A program made the translations under genes and the position numbers. This document shows, one piece after another, positions 30,936-40,739 of a DNA stretch of 64,000 nt. Position 1 is the stretch's first letter, and every line of letters starts with the position of its first letter. The notes under the pieces were generated by a model. The model was not told the origin of the DNA, did not search any database, and worked only from the letters and a program-made list of their open reading frames with translations. The stretch is from Erwinia aphidicola (GTDB lineage: Bacteria; Pseudomonadota; Gammaproteobacteria; Enterobacterales; Enterobacteriaceae), in assembly GCF_014773485.1 (NCBI RefSeq), contig NZ_JACXBP010000001.1, positions 434,001 through 498,000 of the forward strand, given 5' to 3'.

Positions 30936-31808
30936 ATGAAGAAAACGACGTTGTTAGCTCCACCGGAAACCGCAACGCTGCTGTCACAGATGGTGCAGCG
31001 TCTGCCGTTATCCGATACGCACTTTAAGCGTATCAGTCAGTTGATTTATCAGCGAGCTGGCATCGTCCTCGCCGACCACAAGCGGGAGATGGTTTATAAC
31101 CGCCTCGTGCGCCGGTTACGTACGTTAAATATCGACGATTTTGGTCGCTATATGGCGCTACTGGAAACTGACCCGAACAGCGCGGAGTGGCAGGCATTTA
31201 TCAATGCCCTGACCACCAACCTGACGGCCTTTTTCCGCGAGGCGCACCACTTCCCTATCCTGGCGGAGCACGCGAAGCGTCGCCCCGGCAGTTACAACGT
31301 CTGGTGTGCGGCGGCCTCCACCGGTGAGGAGCCTTACTCCATCGCCATGACGCTGGCCGAAACGCTGGGCACCGGTCCGGGTAAATTCCAGATCCATGCC
31401 ACGGATATCGACACTCAGGTGCTGGAGAAGGCGCAGTCCGGCGTCTACCGCCAGGAAGAGCTGCGCACGCTGTCACCGCAGCAGATGCAGCGCTTCTTCC
31501 TGCGCGGCACCGGCCCGCATGAGGGCATGGTGCGCGCGCGTCCGGAGCTGGCAAATATGGTGAGCTTTGCCCAGCTTAACCTGCTGGCTAACGACTGGGC
31601 GCTCTCCGGCCCGTTTGATGTGATTTTTTGCCGTAACGTGATGATCTACTTTGATAAAGAGACGCAGGAGAAAATTTTACGGCGTTTTGTTCCGTTACTG
31701 AAACCAGGCGGCCTGCTGTTTGCCGGACACTCAGAAAACTTCAGCCAGATCAGTAAAGAGTTCTATCTGCGTGGCCAGACGGTCTATGGACTGACTAAGG
31801 AAAGATAA
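30936..31808 (+). CDS. cheR: Chemoreceptor methyltransferase CheR
   Basis: The 290-residue SAM-dependent enzyme methylates receptor glutamates during adaptation. A helical N-terminal domain (residues 20-90) is followed by the Rossmann domain with the SAM segment [16 protein letters not shown] and the motif [17 protein letters not shown]. The insert that binds the receptor pentapeptide is present between them and the end. The stop overlaps the cheB start by one base. Confidence 0.96.
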   Translation: MKKTTLLAPPETATLLSQMVQRLPLSDTHFKRISQLIYQRAGIVLADHKREMVYNRLVRRLRTLNIDDFGRYMALLETDPNSAEWQAFINALTTNLTAFFREAHHFPILAEHAKRRPGSYNVWCAAASTGEEPYSIAMTLAETLGTGPGKFQIHATDIDTQVLEKAQSGVYRQEELRTLSPQQMQRFFLRGTGPHEGMVRARPELANMVSFAQLNLLANDWALSGPFDVIFCRNVMIYFDKETQEKILRRFVPLLKPGGLLFAGHSENFSQISKEFYLRGQTVYGLTKER

Positions 31809-32857
31809 TGAGTAAAATCAGAGTGTTGTGCGTTGATGATTCTGCCCTGATGCGTCAGCTGATGACCGAGATTATCAACAGCCATGCCGATATGGAGATG
31901 GTGGCATCCGCGCCGGACCCGTTAGTGGCGCGGGATTTAATCAAGCAGTTCAACCCGGATGTGTTAACGCTGGATGTTGAAATGCCGCGGATGGATGGCC
32001 TCGATTTTCTTGAAAAACTGATGCGCCTGCGTCCGATGCCGGTGGTGATGGTCTCCTCCCTGACCGGGAAAGGCTCTGAGATCACGCTGCGCGCGCTGGA
32101 GCTGGGGGCGGTGGATTTTGTCACCAAACCGTCGCTGGGGATCCGCGAAGGGATGCTGGCCTACAGCCAGATGATTGCCGATAAGGTGCGTGCCGCTTCC
32201 CGCGCACGTCTGCACACCCGTGGCCCAACGCCCGCGCCGGTGATGCTGAAAGCGGGTCCGCTGCTGAGTAGTGAAAAGCTGATTGCGATTGGCGCGTCGA
32301 CCGGCGGCACCGAGGCGATCCGGCACGTGCTGCAGCCGTTACCGGCCACCAGCCCGGCGCTGCTGATCACCCAGCATATGCCGCCAGGCTTCACCCGCTC
32401 GTTTGCCGAACGTCTGAACAAGCTGTGTCAGATTACGGTGAAAGAGGCGGAAGATGGCGAACGTATTCTGCCCGGCCATGCCTATATTGCCCCGGGCGCG
32501 ATGCACCTGGAGCTGGCGCGCAGTGGCGCAAACTACCAGGTCAAACTGAATGAAGGCCCGCCGGTGAATCGTCATAAGCCGTCGGTCGATGTGCTGTTTA
32601 ACTCAGTGGCGCAGTACGCCGGTCGGAACGCCGTTGGCGTGATCCTGACCGGAATGGGTAACGATGGGGCTGCCGGGCTGCTGGCGATGAATAAAGCCGG
32701 TGCCTGGACCATCGCCCAGAACGAAGCGAGCTGTGTGGTATTTGGTATGCCGCGAGAGGCAATCGCCCTCGGGGGAGCCAGTGAAGTGGTGGATCTTCAC
32801 CAAATCAGTCAGCACATGCTGGCAAAAATTAGCGCCGGACAGGCGTTGCGTATCTAA
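31808..32857 (+). CDS. cheB: Chemoreceptor methylesterase/deamidase CheB
   Basis: The 349-residue enzyme removes receptor methyl groups when phosphorylated by CheA. The receiver domain has D10, D11 and the phosphoacceptor D56 (LTLDVEMP). The methylesterase triad S164 (GASTGG), H190 (TQHMPPG) and D286 (GNDGAAG) matches E. coli numbering. It is cotranscribed with cheR, cheY and cheZ. Confidence 0.97.
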   Translation: MSKIRVLCVDDSALMRQLMTEIINSHADMEMVASAPDPLVARDLIKQFNPDVLTLDVEMPRMDGLDFLEKLMRLRPMPVVMVSSLTGKGSEITLRALELGAVDFVTKPSLGIREGMLAYSQMIADKVRAASRARLHTRGPTPAPVMLKAGPLLSSEKLIAIGASTGGTEAIRHVLQPLPATSPALLITQHMPPGFTRSFAERLNKLCQITVKEAEDGERILPGHAYIAPGAMHLELARSGANYQVKLNEGPPVNRHKPSVDVLFNSVAQYAGRNAVGVILTGMGNDGAAGLLAMNKAGAWTIAQNEASCVVFGMPREAIALGGASEVVDLHQISQHMLAKISAGQALRI

Positions 32858-32896
32858 CAACGCGGTCCTCGCGAGCGACAAAAAACGGGAGTAAGT

Positions 32897-33286
32897 ATGG
32901 TCGATAAAAATATGCGGTTTCTGGTGGTAGACGACTTCAACACGATGCGTCGTATCGTCCGTAACCTGTTAAAAGAGCTGGGTTTCAACAACGTTGAAGA
33001 AGCAGAAGACGGCGTTGATGCGCTGAATAAGCTGCGCGCCGGGGGTTTTGACTTCGTGGTCTCTGACTGGAACATGCCCAATATGGACGGTCTGCAGCTG
33101 CTGCAAACCATTCGTGCGGACGCCACGATGAGCAAACTGCCGGTCCTGATGGTGACGGCGGAAGCGAAGAAAGAGAACATCATTGCTGCGGCTCAGGCGG
33201 GCGCCAGCGGCTACGTGGTTAAACCCTTCACTGCGGCTACCCTGGAAGAGAAATTAGGCAAGATCTTCGAAAAACTGGGTATGTAA
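32897..33286 (+). CDS. cheY: Chemotaxis response regulator CheY
   Basis: This 129-residue receiver domain binds the motor switch when phosphorylated and causes clockwise rotation. D12, D13 and D57 (VSDWNMP), T87 (MVTAEA) and K109 (VVKPF) are all present, and the length is that of E. coli CheY. It lies 39 bases after cheB and 9 before cheZ. Confidence 0.97.
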   Translation: MVDKNMRFLVVDDFNTMRRIVRNLLKELGFNNVEEAEDGVDALNKLRAGGFDFVVSDWNMPNMDGLQLLQTIRADATMSKLPVLMVTAEAKKENIIAAAQAGASGYVVKPFTAATLEEKLGKIFEKLGM

Positions 33287-33295
33287 GGAGCCAAC

Positions 33296-33940
33296 ATGAA
33301 CGCAATTCCGAAACCAAATGTTGATGCTGCTTCGGCACAGGACATTATCTCCAAAATTGGTTCACTGACGCGGATGCTGCGCGACAGTCTGCGAGAGCTG
33401 GGTCTGGATCATGCTATTGCCGAAGCGGCAGAAGCGATCCCAGATGCCCGCGATCGCCTTGATTATGTGGTACAGATGACCGCGCAGGCGGCAGAGCGCG
33501 CGCTTAACTGCGTGGAGGCTGCACAGCCGCGTCAGACGGTGTTGGAAGATGGAGCGAAAACGCTGAAAGGGCGCTGGGATGAGTGGTTTGAAAATCCTAT
33601 CGAACTGGCAGATGCCCGCTCGCTGGTTTCGGATACTCGTGGTTATCTCGACGAAGTGCCGCAGCATACCAGCTTCACCAACGCCCAGCTGATGGAAATC
33701 ATGATGGCTCAGGATTTCCAGGATCTGACCGGGCAGGTGATAAAACGTATGATGGATGTGATCCAGGAGATTGAACGTCAGCTGCTGACGGTCCTGATGG
33801 AGAACATTCCAGACCAGAGTATGCGGGCGAAAAAAGATACCGACAGCCTGCTCAATGGTCCGCAGATTAATGCTGCGGCACCAAACGTGGTAGCCAGCCA
33901 GGACCAGGTCGATGACCTGCTGGACAGCCTCGGCTTCTGA
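33296..33940 (+). CDS. cheZ: CheY-phosphate phosphatase CheZ
   Basis: The 214-residue helical protein dephosphorylates CheY. The catalytic D143 and Q147 lie in [13 protein letters not shown]. The C-terminal CheY-binding peptide is conserved ([14 protein letters not shown]). It is the last gene of the cheRBYZ group. Confidence 0.97.
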   Translation: MNAIPKPNVDAASAQDIISKIGSLTRMLRDSLRELGLDHAIAEAAEAIPDARDRLDYVVQMTAQAAERALNCVEAAQPRQTVLEDGAKTLKGRWDEWFENPIELADARSLVSDTRGYLDEVPQHTSFTNAQLMEIMMAQDFQDLTGQVIKRMMDVIQEIERQLLTVLMENIPDQSMRAKKDTDSLLNGPQINAAAPNVVASQDQVDDLLDSLGF

Positions 33941-33945
33941 TATCC

Positions 33946-33982
33946 AGGGGCGGTACCCTACCGCCCCTCTATTGACTGTTTT
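33946..33982 (+). terminator. Hairpin after cheZ
   Basis: AGGGGCGGTA and TACCGCCCCT arms with a three-base loop precede CTATTGACTGTTTTT. The T-run is displaced, so termination may be partial. Confidence 0.6.
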
Positions 33983-34087
33983 TCCCATTCCGTAAATAAC
34001 CCCCTAATTACACGTTTACTCGTGGCATTACCCCTGCGCGAATTTGGCATTCTAGCCTCAGTCAATCCGTACTGAAGGTTCGCCGCT

Positions 34088-35239
34088 GTGTCTCAGGATA
34101 GCGATGAGGAAAAAACAGAGTCCGCTACGGCTCACCGATTGGAAAAAGCCCGAGAAGATGGGCAGATTCCGCGATCGCGTGAGCTGACGTCGATCCTGAT
34201 GCTGGTGGCCGGGCTAAGTATTCTCTGGGCTGGCGGTGAATGGATGGGGCGCAAACTCGGTGCGCTGGTGGCGGATGGTCTGGTGTTTAACCACTCGGTG
34301 GTCAGTGACACCAGCCAGATGCTGCGCCAGATTGCCAACCTGCTGATGCAGGCGGTGATGGCTATCTTGCCGATGATGTTTGGCCTGGTGGTGGTGGCAA
34401 TCGCCGCGCCGATGCTGCTCGGTGGCCTGGTCTTCAGCGGAAAATCAATTAAGTTCGACCCCGGCAAGATGAACCCGATCAAAGGGCTGGCGAAGCTGGT
34501 CTCCGCCCAGTCGGCGGCGGAGCTGCTGAAAGCAGTGCTTAAGGCCATGCTGGTTGGCATCGTTACCGGGCTATATATCTGGCACCACTGGGCGGAGATG
34601 CTGCGCCTGGTGAGTGAGTCGCCGGTGACCGCGCTGGCCGGGGCGCTGAACATGATTGCGATGTGCAGCATTCTGGTGGTGCTCGGGCTGTCGCCGATGG
34701 TGGGTTTCGACGTGTTCTTCCAGCTGTACAGCTACTTCAAGAATTTACGCATGTCGCGTCAGGACATTCGCGATGAGTACAAGCAGCAGGAAGGTGACCC
34801 GCACGTGAAGGGGCGTATCCGCCAGCAAATGCGTGCCGCCGCCCGCCGCCGCATGATGGCCGATGTGCCGAAGGCGGACGTGATTGTGACTAACCCGACC
34901 CACTATTCGGTCGCGTTGCAGTACGACGAGAAGAAAATGAGTGCGCCAAAGGTGCTGGCGAAGGGCGCAGGGGATATTGCTCTGCGCATTCGTGAGCTGG
35001 CGAAAGAGAATCGTATCCCGATCCTCGAAGCCCCGCCGCTGGCGCGTGCGCTGTATCGCCACAGTGAAATTGGCCAGCATATCCCGGGGCAGCTGTACGC
35101 CGCCGTGGCAGAAGTTCTCGCCTGGGTATGGCAACTCCGCCGCTGGAAAGTGGAAGGGGGGCTGATCCCAAAACGACCTGTTAAATTACCGGTGCCGGAA
35201 GCGCTGGACTTTGCTGGAGAAGAAAAACCTGATGTCTAA
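34088..35239 (+). CDS. flhB: Flagellar export switch protein FlhB
   Basis: The 383-residue export-gate protein has four membrane helices and a cytoplasmic domain. That domain cleaves itself at N269-P270 in the NPTH motif (VIVTNPTHYSVAL), switching export from rod/hook to filament substrates. The GTG start follows GAAGG. The end overlaps flhA by 8 bases, as in E. coli. Confidence 0.97.
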   Translation: MSQDSDEEKTESATAHRLEKAREDGQIPRSRELTSILMLVAGLSILWAGGEWMGRKLGALVADGLVFNHSVVSDTSQMLRQIANLLMQAVMAILPMMFGLVVVAIAAPMLLGGLVFSGKSIKFDPGKMNPIKGLAKLVSAQSAAELLKAVLKAMLVGIVTGLYIWHHWAEMLRLVSESPVTALAGALNMIAMCSILVVLGLSPMVGFDVFFQLYSYFKNLRMSRQDIRDEYKQQEGDPHVKGRIRQQMRAAARRRMMADVPKADVIVTNPTHYSVALQYDEKKMSAPKVLAKGAGDIALRIRELAKENRIPILEAPPLARALYRHSEIGQHIPGQLYAAVAEVLAWVWQLRRWKVEGGLIPKRPVKLPVPEALDFAGEEKPDV

Positions 35240-37319
35240 TCTGGCCGCTAAATTACGGTTACCTGCCAACATGAAAGATACGCAGTGGAAGGTGTTGGCC
35301 GGGCCAATACTGATCCTGCTTATCCTGTCGATGATGGTGCTGCCGCTGCCGCCGTTCATCCTTGACCTGCTGTTTACCTTCAACATCGCGCTGTCGATTA
35401 TGGTGTTGCTGGTGGCGATGTTCACCCAGAAAACGCTGGAGTTCGCCGCTTTCCCGACCATTCTGCTGTTCTCCACCTTATTACGCCTGGCGCTCAACGT
35501 GGCCTCCACGCGTATTATTCTGATGGAAGGCCACACCGGGGCGGCGGCTGCCGGACAGGTGGTGGAAGCCTTTGGTCACTTCCTGGTGGGCGGTAACTTC
35601 GCCATCGGTATCGTGGTGTTTATCATCCTGGTCATCATCAACTTTATGGTCATTACCAAGGGTGCCGGGCGTATTGCCGAAGTGGGCGCGCGCTTTGTGC
35701 TCGACGGGATGCCGGGTAAGCAGATGGCGATTGACGCTGACCTCAATGCCGGACTGATCGGCGAAGAGGAAGCCAAAAAGCGCCGTTCTGATGTGACGCA
35801 GGAAGCCGATTTTTACGGTTCGATGGACGGTGCCAGTAAGTTCGTGCGCGGCGATGCGGTGGCGGGGATCATGATTATGGTGATCAACGTGATCGGCGGC
35901 CTGCTGGTTGGGGTGGTGCAGCACGGGATGGATGCCGGACATGCGGCGGAAACCTATACCCTGCTGACCATCGGTGACGGCCTGGTCGCACAGATCCCGG
36001 CGCTGGTGATCTCCACCGCCGCCGGTGTGATAGTGACGCGCGTGGGCACCGATCAGGACGTGGGCGAGCAGATGGTCGGCCAGCTGTTCAACAACCCGCG
36101 CGTCATGATGCTGAGCGCCGGGGTGCTCGGCCTGCTTGGCCTGGTGCCGGGTATGCCAAACCTGGTGTTCCTGCTGTTTACCGCCGCGCTGCTGGGGCTG
36201 GCCTGGTGGATCCGCGGTAAAGAGATGCAGCCTAAAGCCGCCGCGACGCCGCAGATGGCCAAAGCCCCGCAGGAGAGCGCGGCCTCGGTCGAAGCCACCT
36301 GGGGCGACGTGCAGCTGGAAGATTCGCTGGGGATGGAAGTGGGCTACCGCCTGATCCCGATGGTCGACAGCGCGCAGGACGGCGAGCTGCTCGGACGCAT
36401 CCGCAGTATCCGTAAGAAATTCGCCCAGGAGATGGGCTTCCTGCCGCCGGTGGTGCATATCCGTGACAACATGGATCTGACGCCGGCGCGCTACCGCATT
36501 CTGATGAAGGGCGTTGAAATTGGCAGCGGGGATGCGTATCCCGGCCGCTGGATGGCGATTAACCCGGGCACGGCTGCCGGAACATTACCGGGTGAAGCCA
36601 CCGTCGACCCGGCCTTTGGCCTGGCGGCGATCTGGATTGATAGCGCGCTGAAAGAGCAGGCGCAGATACAGGGCTTTACCGTGGTGGAGGCCAGCACCGT
36701 GGTGGCAACTCACCTCAACCATCTGATTGGCCAGTACGCCAGCGAACTGTTTGGCCGTCAGGAGGCGCAGCAGCTGCTGGACCGCGTGACTCAGGAGATG
36801 CCGAAGCTGACTGAGGATCTGATCCCGGGCGTGATCACCCTGACTACACTGCATAAAGTGCTGCAGAACCTGCTGGCCGAGCGCGTGTCGATCCGCGATA
36901 TGCGCACCATTATTGAAACCCTGGCGGAACACGCTGCGGTGCAGACCGATCCGCAGGAGCTGACCTCGGTGGTGCGCGTGGCGCTGGGCCGCGCCATCAC
37001 CCAGCAGTGGTTCCCGGGCAATGGCGAAGTGCAGGTTATCGGGCTGGACTCAACGCTGGAACGTCTGCTGTTACAGGCGTTGCAGGGCGGCGGTGGGCTG
37101 GAGCCGGGTCTGGCTGACCGCCTGCTGGCGCAGGCGCAGAGCGCGTTGCAGCATCAGGAAGGGCTGGGGGCGCCGCCGGTGCTGCTGGTCAATCATCCGC
37201 TGCGTGCGCTGCTGGCCCGCTTCCTGCGCCGCACGCTGCCGCAGCTGATGGTGATCTCCAATATGGAGCTCACCGACAACCGCAATATCCGCATGACTTC
37301 CACCATCGGGGGGCATTAA
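35232..37319 (+). CDS. flhA: Flagellar export gate protein FlhA
   Basis: The 695-residue protein forms the nonameric export gate. Eight membrane helices occupy about 20-310, with the FHIPEP family region GRIAEVGARFVLDGMPGKQM, and the cytoplasmic domain runs from about 330. The ATG at 35232 (MSNLAAKLRLPANMK) matches E. coli FlhA and overlaps flhB; an in-frame ATG seven codons earlier is less likely. The stop overlaps flhE by one base. Confidence 0.97.
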   Translation: MSNLAAKLRLPANMKDTQWKVLAGPILILLILSMMVLPLPPFILDLLFTFNIALSIMVLLVAMFTQKTLEFAAFPTILLFSTLLRLALNVASTRIILMEGHTGAAAAGQVVEAFGHFLVGGNFAIGIVVFIILVIINFMVITKGAGRIAEVGARFVLDGMPGKQMAIDADLNAGLIGEEEAKKRRSDVTQEADFYGSMDGASKFVRGDAVAGIMIMVINVIGGLLVGVVQHGMDAGHAAETYTLLTIGDGLVAQIPALVISTAAGVIVTRVGTDQDVGEQMVGQLFNNPRVMMLSAGVLGLLGLVPGMPNLVFLLFTAALLGLAWWIRGKEMQPKAAATPQMAKAPQESAASVEATWGDVQLEDSLGMEVGYRLIPMVDSAQDGELLGRIRSIRKKFAQEMGFLPPVVHIRDNMDLTPARYRILMKGVEIGSGDAYPGRWMAINPGTAAGTLPGEATVDPAFGLAAIWIDSALKEQAQIQGFTVVEASTVVATHLNHLIGQYASELFGRQEAQQLLDRVTQEMPKLTEDLIPGVITLTTLHKVLQNLLAERVSIRDMRTIIETLAEHAAVQTDPQELTSVVRVALGRAITQQWFPGNGEVQVIGLDSTLERLLLQALQGGGGLEPGLADRLLAQAQSALQHQEGLGAPPVLLVNHPLRALLARFLRRTLPQLMVISNMELTDNRNIRMTSTIGGH

Positions 37320-37708
37320 TGAGGGCGTTATGGCTGTTACTGCTGCTGCCGGGCATCAGCCTGGCGGCGGGCGGTGCCTGGCATGCCAGCGCCACCGGCC
37401 CGGGCCTGCAGAATCGCGGCGTGCAGGCGTCGTCGCGCCCGCTGGCACCGTCTGAAGCGGTGAGCGGCGCAATGACCGAGGTCGCCTGGCGTTACGTGCT
37501 GAGCACGCCGGCTCCGGCGGGTTTGCAGGTCAGGCTCTGTGCGGAAAATCGCTGCGTGCCTATTGAGGGCGGCAGCGGGTCAACGCGTGGCTTAAGCAAC
37601 GTGGCGGCAGGGGAAACATTACGCTTTATTTATCATGTAGAAGGGAAAGGGCGGGTATTTCCTGTAGTGCGCGTGGTGAGTAATGAAGTGATGGTGAATT
37701 ACCAGTAG
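37319..37708 (+). CDS. flhE: Flagellar periplasmic protein FlhE
   Basis: The 129-residue protein has a signal peptide (MRALWLLLLLPGISLAAGG) and a small beta-rich domain with two cysteines (RLCAENRCVPIEGG) that can form a disulfide. In Salmonella and E. coli, FlhE guards against proton leak through the export gate and affects flagellar function. It ends the flhBAE operon. Its TAG stop is the first part of a downstream palindromic repeat. Confidence 0.93.
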   Translation: MRALWLLLLLPGISLAAGGAWHASATGPGLQNRGVQASSRPLAPSEAVSGAMTEVAWRYVLSTPAPAGLQVRLCAENRCVPIEGGSGSTRGLSNVAAGETLRFIYHVEGKGRVFPVVRVVSNEVMVNYQ

Positions 37709-37779
37709 GGTTCGACCTTCTTTTCCGGTCGACCCGGAATGCGGGCACGGGTCGACCGAAAAAAAGGGTCGACCCCTAC
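37705..37779. repeat. Palindromic repeat between flhE and argS
   Basis: The element runs from GTAGGGTTCGACC to GGGTCGACCCCTAC and includes the internal pair CCGGTCGACCC and GGGTCGACCG. It begins in the flhE stop codon and lies between convergent genes, so it may also terminate transcription. Confidence 0.8.
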
Positions 37780-37784
37780 AAGTG

Positions 37785-39515
37785 TTACATCCGTTCTACC
37801 GTCTGAATGCCCAGCGTATCCAGACCCTGCTTCAGGGTTTTGGCGGTCAACAGCGCCAGGCGCAGACGGCTCTGCCTAGTGGCGTCATCTTCGGCATTCA
37901 GGATCGGGCAGTGCTCGTAGAAACCGGAGAACAGGCCCGCCAAATCGTACAGGTAAGCACACATCACATGCGGCATCCCGTCGCGCGCAACCTGAGTAAT
38001 CACCTCTTCAAACTGCAGCAAACGCACGGCCAGGGCCGCTTCGCGCTCTTCGCTGATGCGCGTTTCGCCGCTGATGCCGTGTTCATCAATCCCGGCTTTA
38101 CGGAACACCGATAGCACGCGGGTATAGGCATACTGCATATACGGCGCGGTGTTGCCTTCGAACGCCAGCATATTGTCCCAGTCAAAGATGTAGTCAGTGG
38201 TACGGCTTTTTGACAGATCTGCGTATTTCACCGCGCCGATCCCGACGATCTCCGCCAGCTGCTGCAGCTCGTCCGCTGGCATATCCGGGTTCTTCTCACC
38301 AATCAGCTTGGTGGCGCGGTCAACCGCTTCATCCAGCAGGTCGGAGAGCTTAATGGTGCCGCCCGCGCGGGTTTTAAATGGCTTACCGTCTTTGCCCAGC
38401 ATCATGCCGAACATATGGTGCTCCAGCGGCAGTGAATCCGGGATATAACCGGCTTTACGCACGATGGTCCACGCCTGCATCAGATGCTGGTGCTGGCGTG
38501 AGTCGATGTAATAGAGCACGCGATCGGCTTTCAGCGTCTCGTAACGATATTTGGCGCAGGCGATATCGGTGGTGGTGTAAAGATAGCCGCCATCCTTTTT
38601 CTGGATGATCACACCCATCGGCTCGCCATCTTTATTTTTGTACTCGTCGAGGAACACCACGGTGGCGCCTTCGCTTTCAACCGCCAGCCCTTTGGCTTTC
38701 AGATCGGCGACAATGCCTGGCAGCATGTCGTTGTACAGGCTTTCACCCATCACGTCATTGCGCGTCAGGGTAACGTTCATGCGGTCATAAATTTTCTGGT
38801 TCTGCGACATGGTGATGTCAACCAGGCGTTTCCACATCTTGCGGCAGTATTCGTCACCGCCCTGCAGTTTTACCACGTAGCTACGCGCGCGCTCGGCAAA
38901 GGCCGGATCTTCATCGTAGGTGCGCTTGGCTTCGCGGTAGAACACTTCGAGATCGGCCAGCGCGATCTCTTCGTGGTTCTCGTTCTGCTGCTTTTCGAGG
39001 AAGGCGATCAGCATGCCGAACTGGGTGCCCCAGTCGCCGACGTGGTTGGCGCGGATCACGTTATGGCCGAGAAACTCCAGCGTGCGCGCGGCGGCGTCAC
39101 CAATGATGGTGGAGCGAACGTGACCCACGTGCATCTCTTTAGCGACGTTAGGGGCAGAGTAGTCGATCACCACGGTCTGCGGAGTGACATCCGCCACGCC
39201 GAGCTTCGGTGCCGCCAGCACGTTGTCGATCTGGCTGGCAACCCATGCCGGGTCAAGGAAGATATTAATGAAGCCCGGACCGGCAATCTCCACTTTCTGC
39301 GCAATTCCGGTGAGGTCCAGCTGCTCCAGAACCTTTTCTGCCAGCTGTCGCGGCGGCATGCCCAGCGATTTAGCCACGGCCATCATGCCGTTGGCCTGGT
39401 AATCACCAAACTGTGCTTTAGCCGACTGGCGCACCTGAGGCTCACAATTAGCCGGAGCACCCACTGCGATCATCGCCTGACTGACTTTATCTGAGAGAAG
39501 GGCCTGAATATTCAC
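37785..39515 (-). CDS. argS: Arginyl-tRNA synthetase
   Basis: The 576-residue class I synthetase charges tRNA-Arg. The N-terminal Add1 domain is followed by the HIGH-type motif [16 protein letters not shown] Lys-poor KMSKS equivalent lies in [15 protein letters not shown], and the C-terminal DALR anticodon-binding domain includes [18 protein letters not shown]. The length is about that of the E. coli enzyme. It is convergent with flhE. Confidence 0.98.
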   Translation of the reverse strand: MNIQALLSDKVSQAMIAVGAPANCEPQVRQSAKAQFGDYQANGMMAVAKSLGMPPRQLAEKVLEQLDLTGIAQKVEIAGPGFINIFLDPAWVASQIDNVLAAPKLGVADVTPQTVVIDYSAPNVAKEMHVGHVRSTIIGDAAARTLEFLGHNVIRANHVGDWGTQFGMLIAFLEKQQNENHEEIALADLEVFYREAKRTYDEDPAFAERARSYVVKLQGGDEYCRKMWKRLVDITMSQNQKIYDRMNVTLTRNDVMGESLYNDMLPGIVADLKAKGLAVESEGATVVFLDEYKNKDGEPMGVIIQKKDGGYLYTTTDIACAKYRYETLKADRVLYYIDSRQHQHLMQAWTIVRKAGYIPDSLPLEHHMFGMMLGKDGKPFKTRAGGTIKLSDLLDEAVDRATKLIGEKNPDMPADELQQLAEIVGIGAVKYADLSKSRTTDYIFDWDNMLAFEGNTAPYMQYAYTRVLSVFRKAGIDEHGISGETRISEEREAALAVRLLQFEEVITQVARDGMPHVMCAYLYDLAGLFSGFYEHCPILNAEDDATRQSRLRLALLTAKTLKQGLDTLGIQTVERM

Positions 39516-39642
39516 CGAGTTACCTTAATTTGCTGAAAGGTCAACGCTTGCGCGCTGGCCGTTGTCACGACGCCGCCCGCCGGGAAAATGACCGGGAATG
39601 GCAGCGCTAAAAAAGAAGGGGAAAAGTATACTGCATTTGATA

Positions 39643-39680
39643 ACAAGTTATCCAGGAACCTGCGTTCCTGGATAACTTGT
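39643..39680. repeat. Perfect 17-bp inverted repeat upstream of argS
   Basis: Two perfect 17-base arms (39643..39659 and 39664..39680) flank a CTGC loop. The hairpin lies between a minus-strand small gene and argS. It may terminate the former or lie in the argS leader. A TATACT-like -10 follows it on the minus strand near 39630. Confidence 0.7.
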
Positions 39681-39735
39681 GCAGAGCAGGTGGGGAAAAC
39701 AGTGCTGTGAGGCTGTCATCCACAAAAAAAAGATA

Positions 39736-39861
39736 TTAACGACGGCGATGGGGGCGGTGCGGGCTAGCGACAGTATTTTTTCCGTTCTGTACCTTCCAGT
39801 GGCGTACCAGAGCAAACCCCATCATCGCGATCAGCACGGCGACAAGCAATAACATAAGCAT
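39736..39861 (-). CDS. Small single-helix membrane protein
   Basis: This 41-residue open frame encodes a hydrophobic N-terminal helix (MLMLLLVAVLIAMMGFALV) followed by a positively charged tail (RHWKVQNGKN, then PHRPHRRR). That layout fits a small inner-membrane protein with its C-terminus in the cytoplasm. AAGGA precedes the ATG at a usual distance, which supports translation. I do not recognise a family. It lies upstream of argS on the same strand, with the inverted repeat between. Confidence 0.6.
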   Translation of the reverse strand: MLMLLLVAVLIAMMGFALVRHWKVQNGKNTVASPHRPHRRR

Positions 39862-40172
39862 AGAGCTTTTCCTTGTGTGATGGTCGGGACAAATCTATAA
39901 GAAAGCAGAATAGCCTACAATCCACCCCTTTGGATTTAGGAATTGTCGCATTGTATAAATTTAACTAAACTAAAACAGAAAGTTAAAGGCTATTTTCTAA
40001 AAGAAAAGCTGGTACTAAACCAGCTGAAGCTGGATGAAAAGCCGGATAAACAGTCGAATTGTAGGAATAATTGCCTTAAAGCGATAAATTTCTATTGATT
40101 GAGATGGTACGCAATTCAGGTTGCCTTAAGTATGAAAGGTAAGCCTGGCTACAGTAAATGAAGGAAACAGTG
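39862..40172. other. Intergenic region with no visible gene
   Basis: About 310 AT-rich bases separate the divergent small membrane gene and yecM. I see no RNA gene or strong regulatory site. Promoters for both genes must lie here. Confidence 0.4.
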
Positions 40173-40739
40173 ATGTCTGAGCGCTTTGAAGCAGCAGGAT
40201 TAAACGATCTGGCTAATGATTTACCCCGTTTTTTACACTCTCTTTACCATCTGGCGCAGCGTCTGGGGCTCGATCTCGCCGCACTGGAAGTTGACCACAT
40301 AGCGCTGAGGTGCAATCAGAACACCACCGCAGAGCGTTGGAAAGCGGGCCTTTTACGTCTGGGGACGCTGTTTTCCGAGAAGCAGATTGCGGGCAGGCCA
40401 ATTGCATTATTCGAATTAACGCAACCGTTACAGGTGGGGCCGTGGCCGATAAGCATCATTGAACTACCGTGGCCCGGTCAGCGGTTCTATCGCCACGAGG
40501 GGTGGGAGCATATCGAAGTGGTGCTGCGCGGCGATGCCGACACGCTGGGGACGCGTGCGCTGGCGCTGATGGCCGATGAAGGCTTGATCCAACAGGGCAT
40601 TTCAGTGAAAAGCAGCGCGCCGCAGGGGGAAGGTGAGCGGCTGCCCAACCCGACGCTGGCGGTGACTGATGGCCAGGTGACCATCAAGTTCCATCCGTGG
40701 AGCCTGAAGGAGATTGTGGAGAGCGAACGCGAAGCTTAG
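40173..40739 (+). CDS. yecM: YecM-family VOC-fold protein
   Basis: The 188-residue protein has the vicinal-oxygen-chelate fold of YecM. VDHIALRC carries a likely metal histidine, and PWPGQRFYRHEGWEHIEVVL and TIKFHPWSLKEIV are family blocks. A metal-dependent role is suspected but not established. The ATG at 40173 follows AAGGA and gives the E. coli length; an earlier in-frame ATG would add five residues. Its stop overlaps the convergent C-S lyase gene by four bases. Confidence 0.92.
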   Translation: MSERFEAAGLNDLANDLPRFLHSLYHLAQRLGLDLAALEVDHIALRCNQNTTAERWKAGLLRLGTLFSEKQIAGRPIALFELTQPLQVGPWPISIIELPWPGQRFYRHEGWEHIEVVLRGDADTLGTRALALMADEGLIQQGISVKSSAPQGEGERLPNPTLAVTDGQVTIKFHPWSLKEIVESEREA

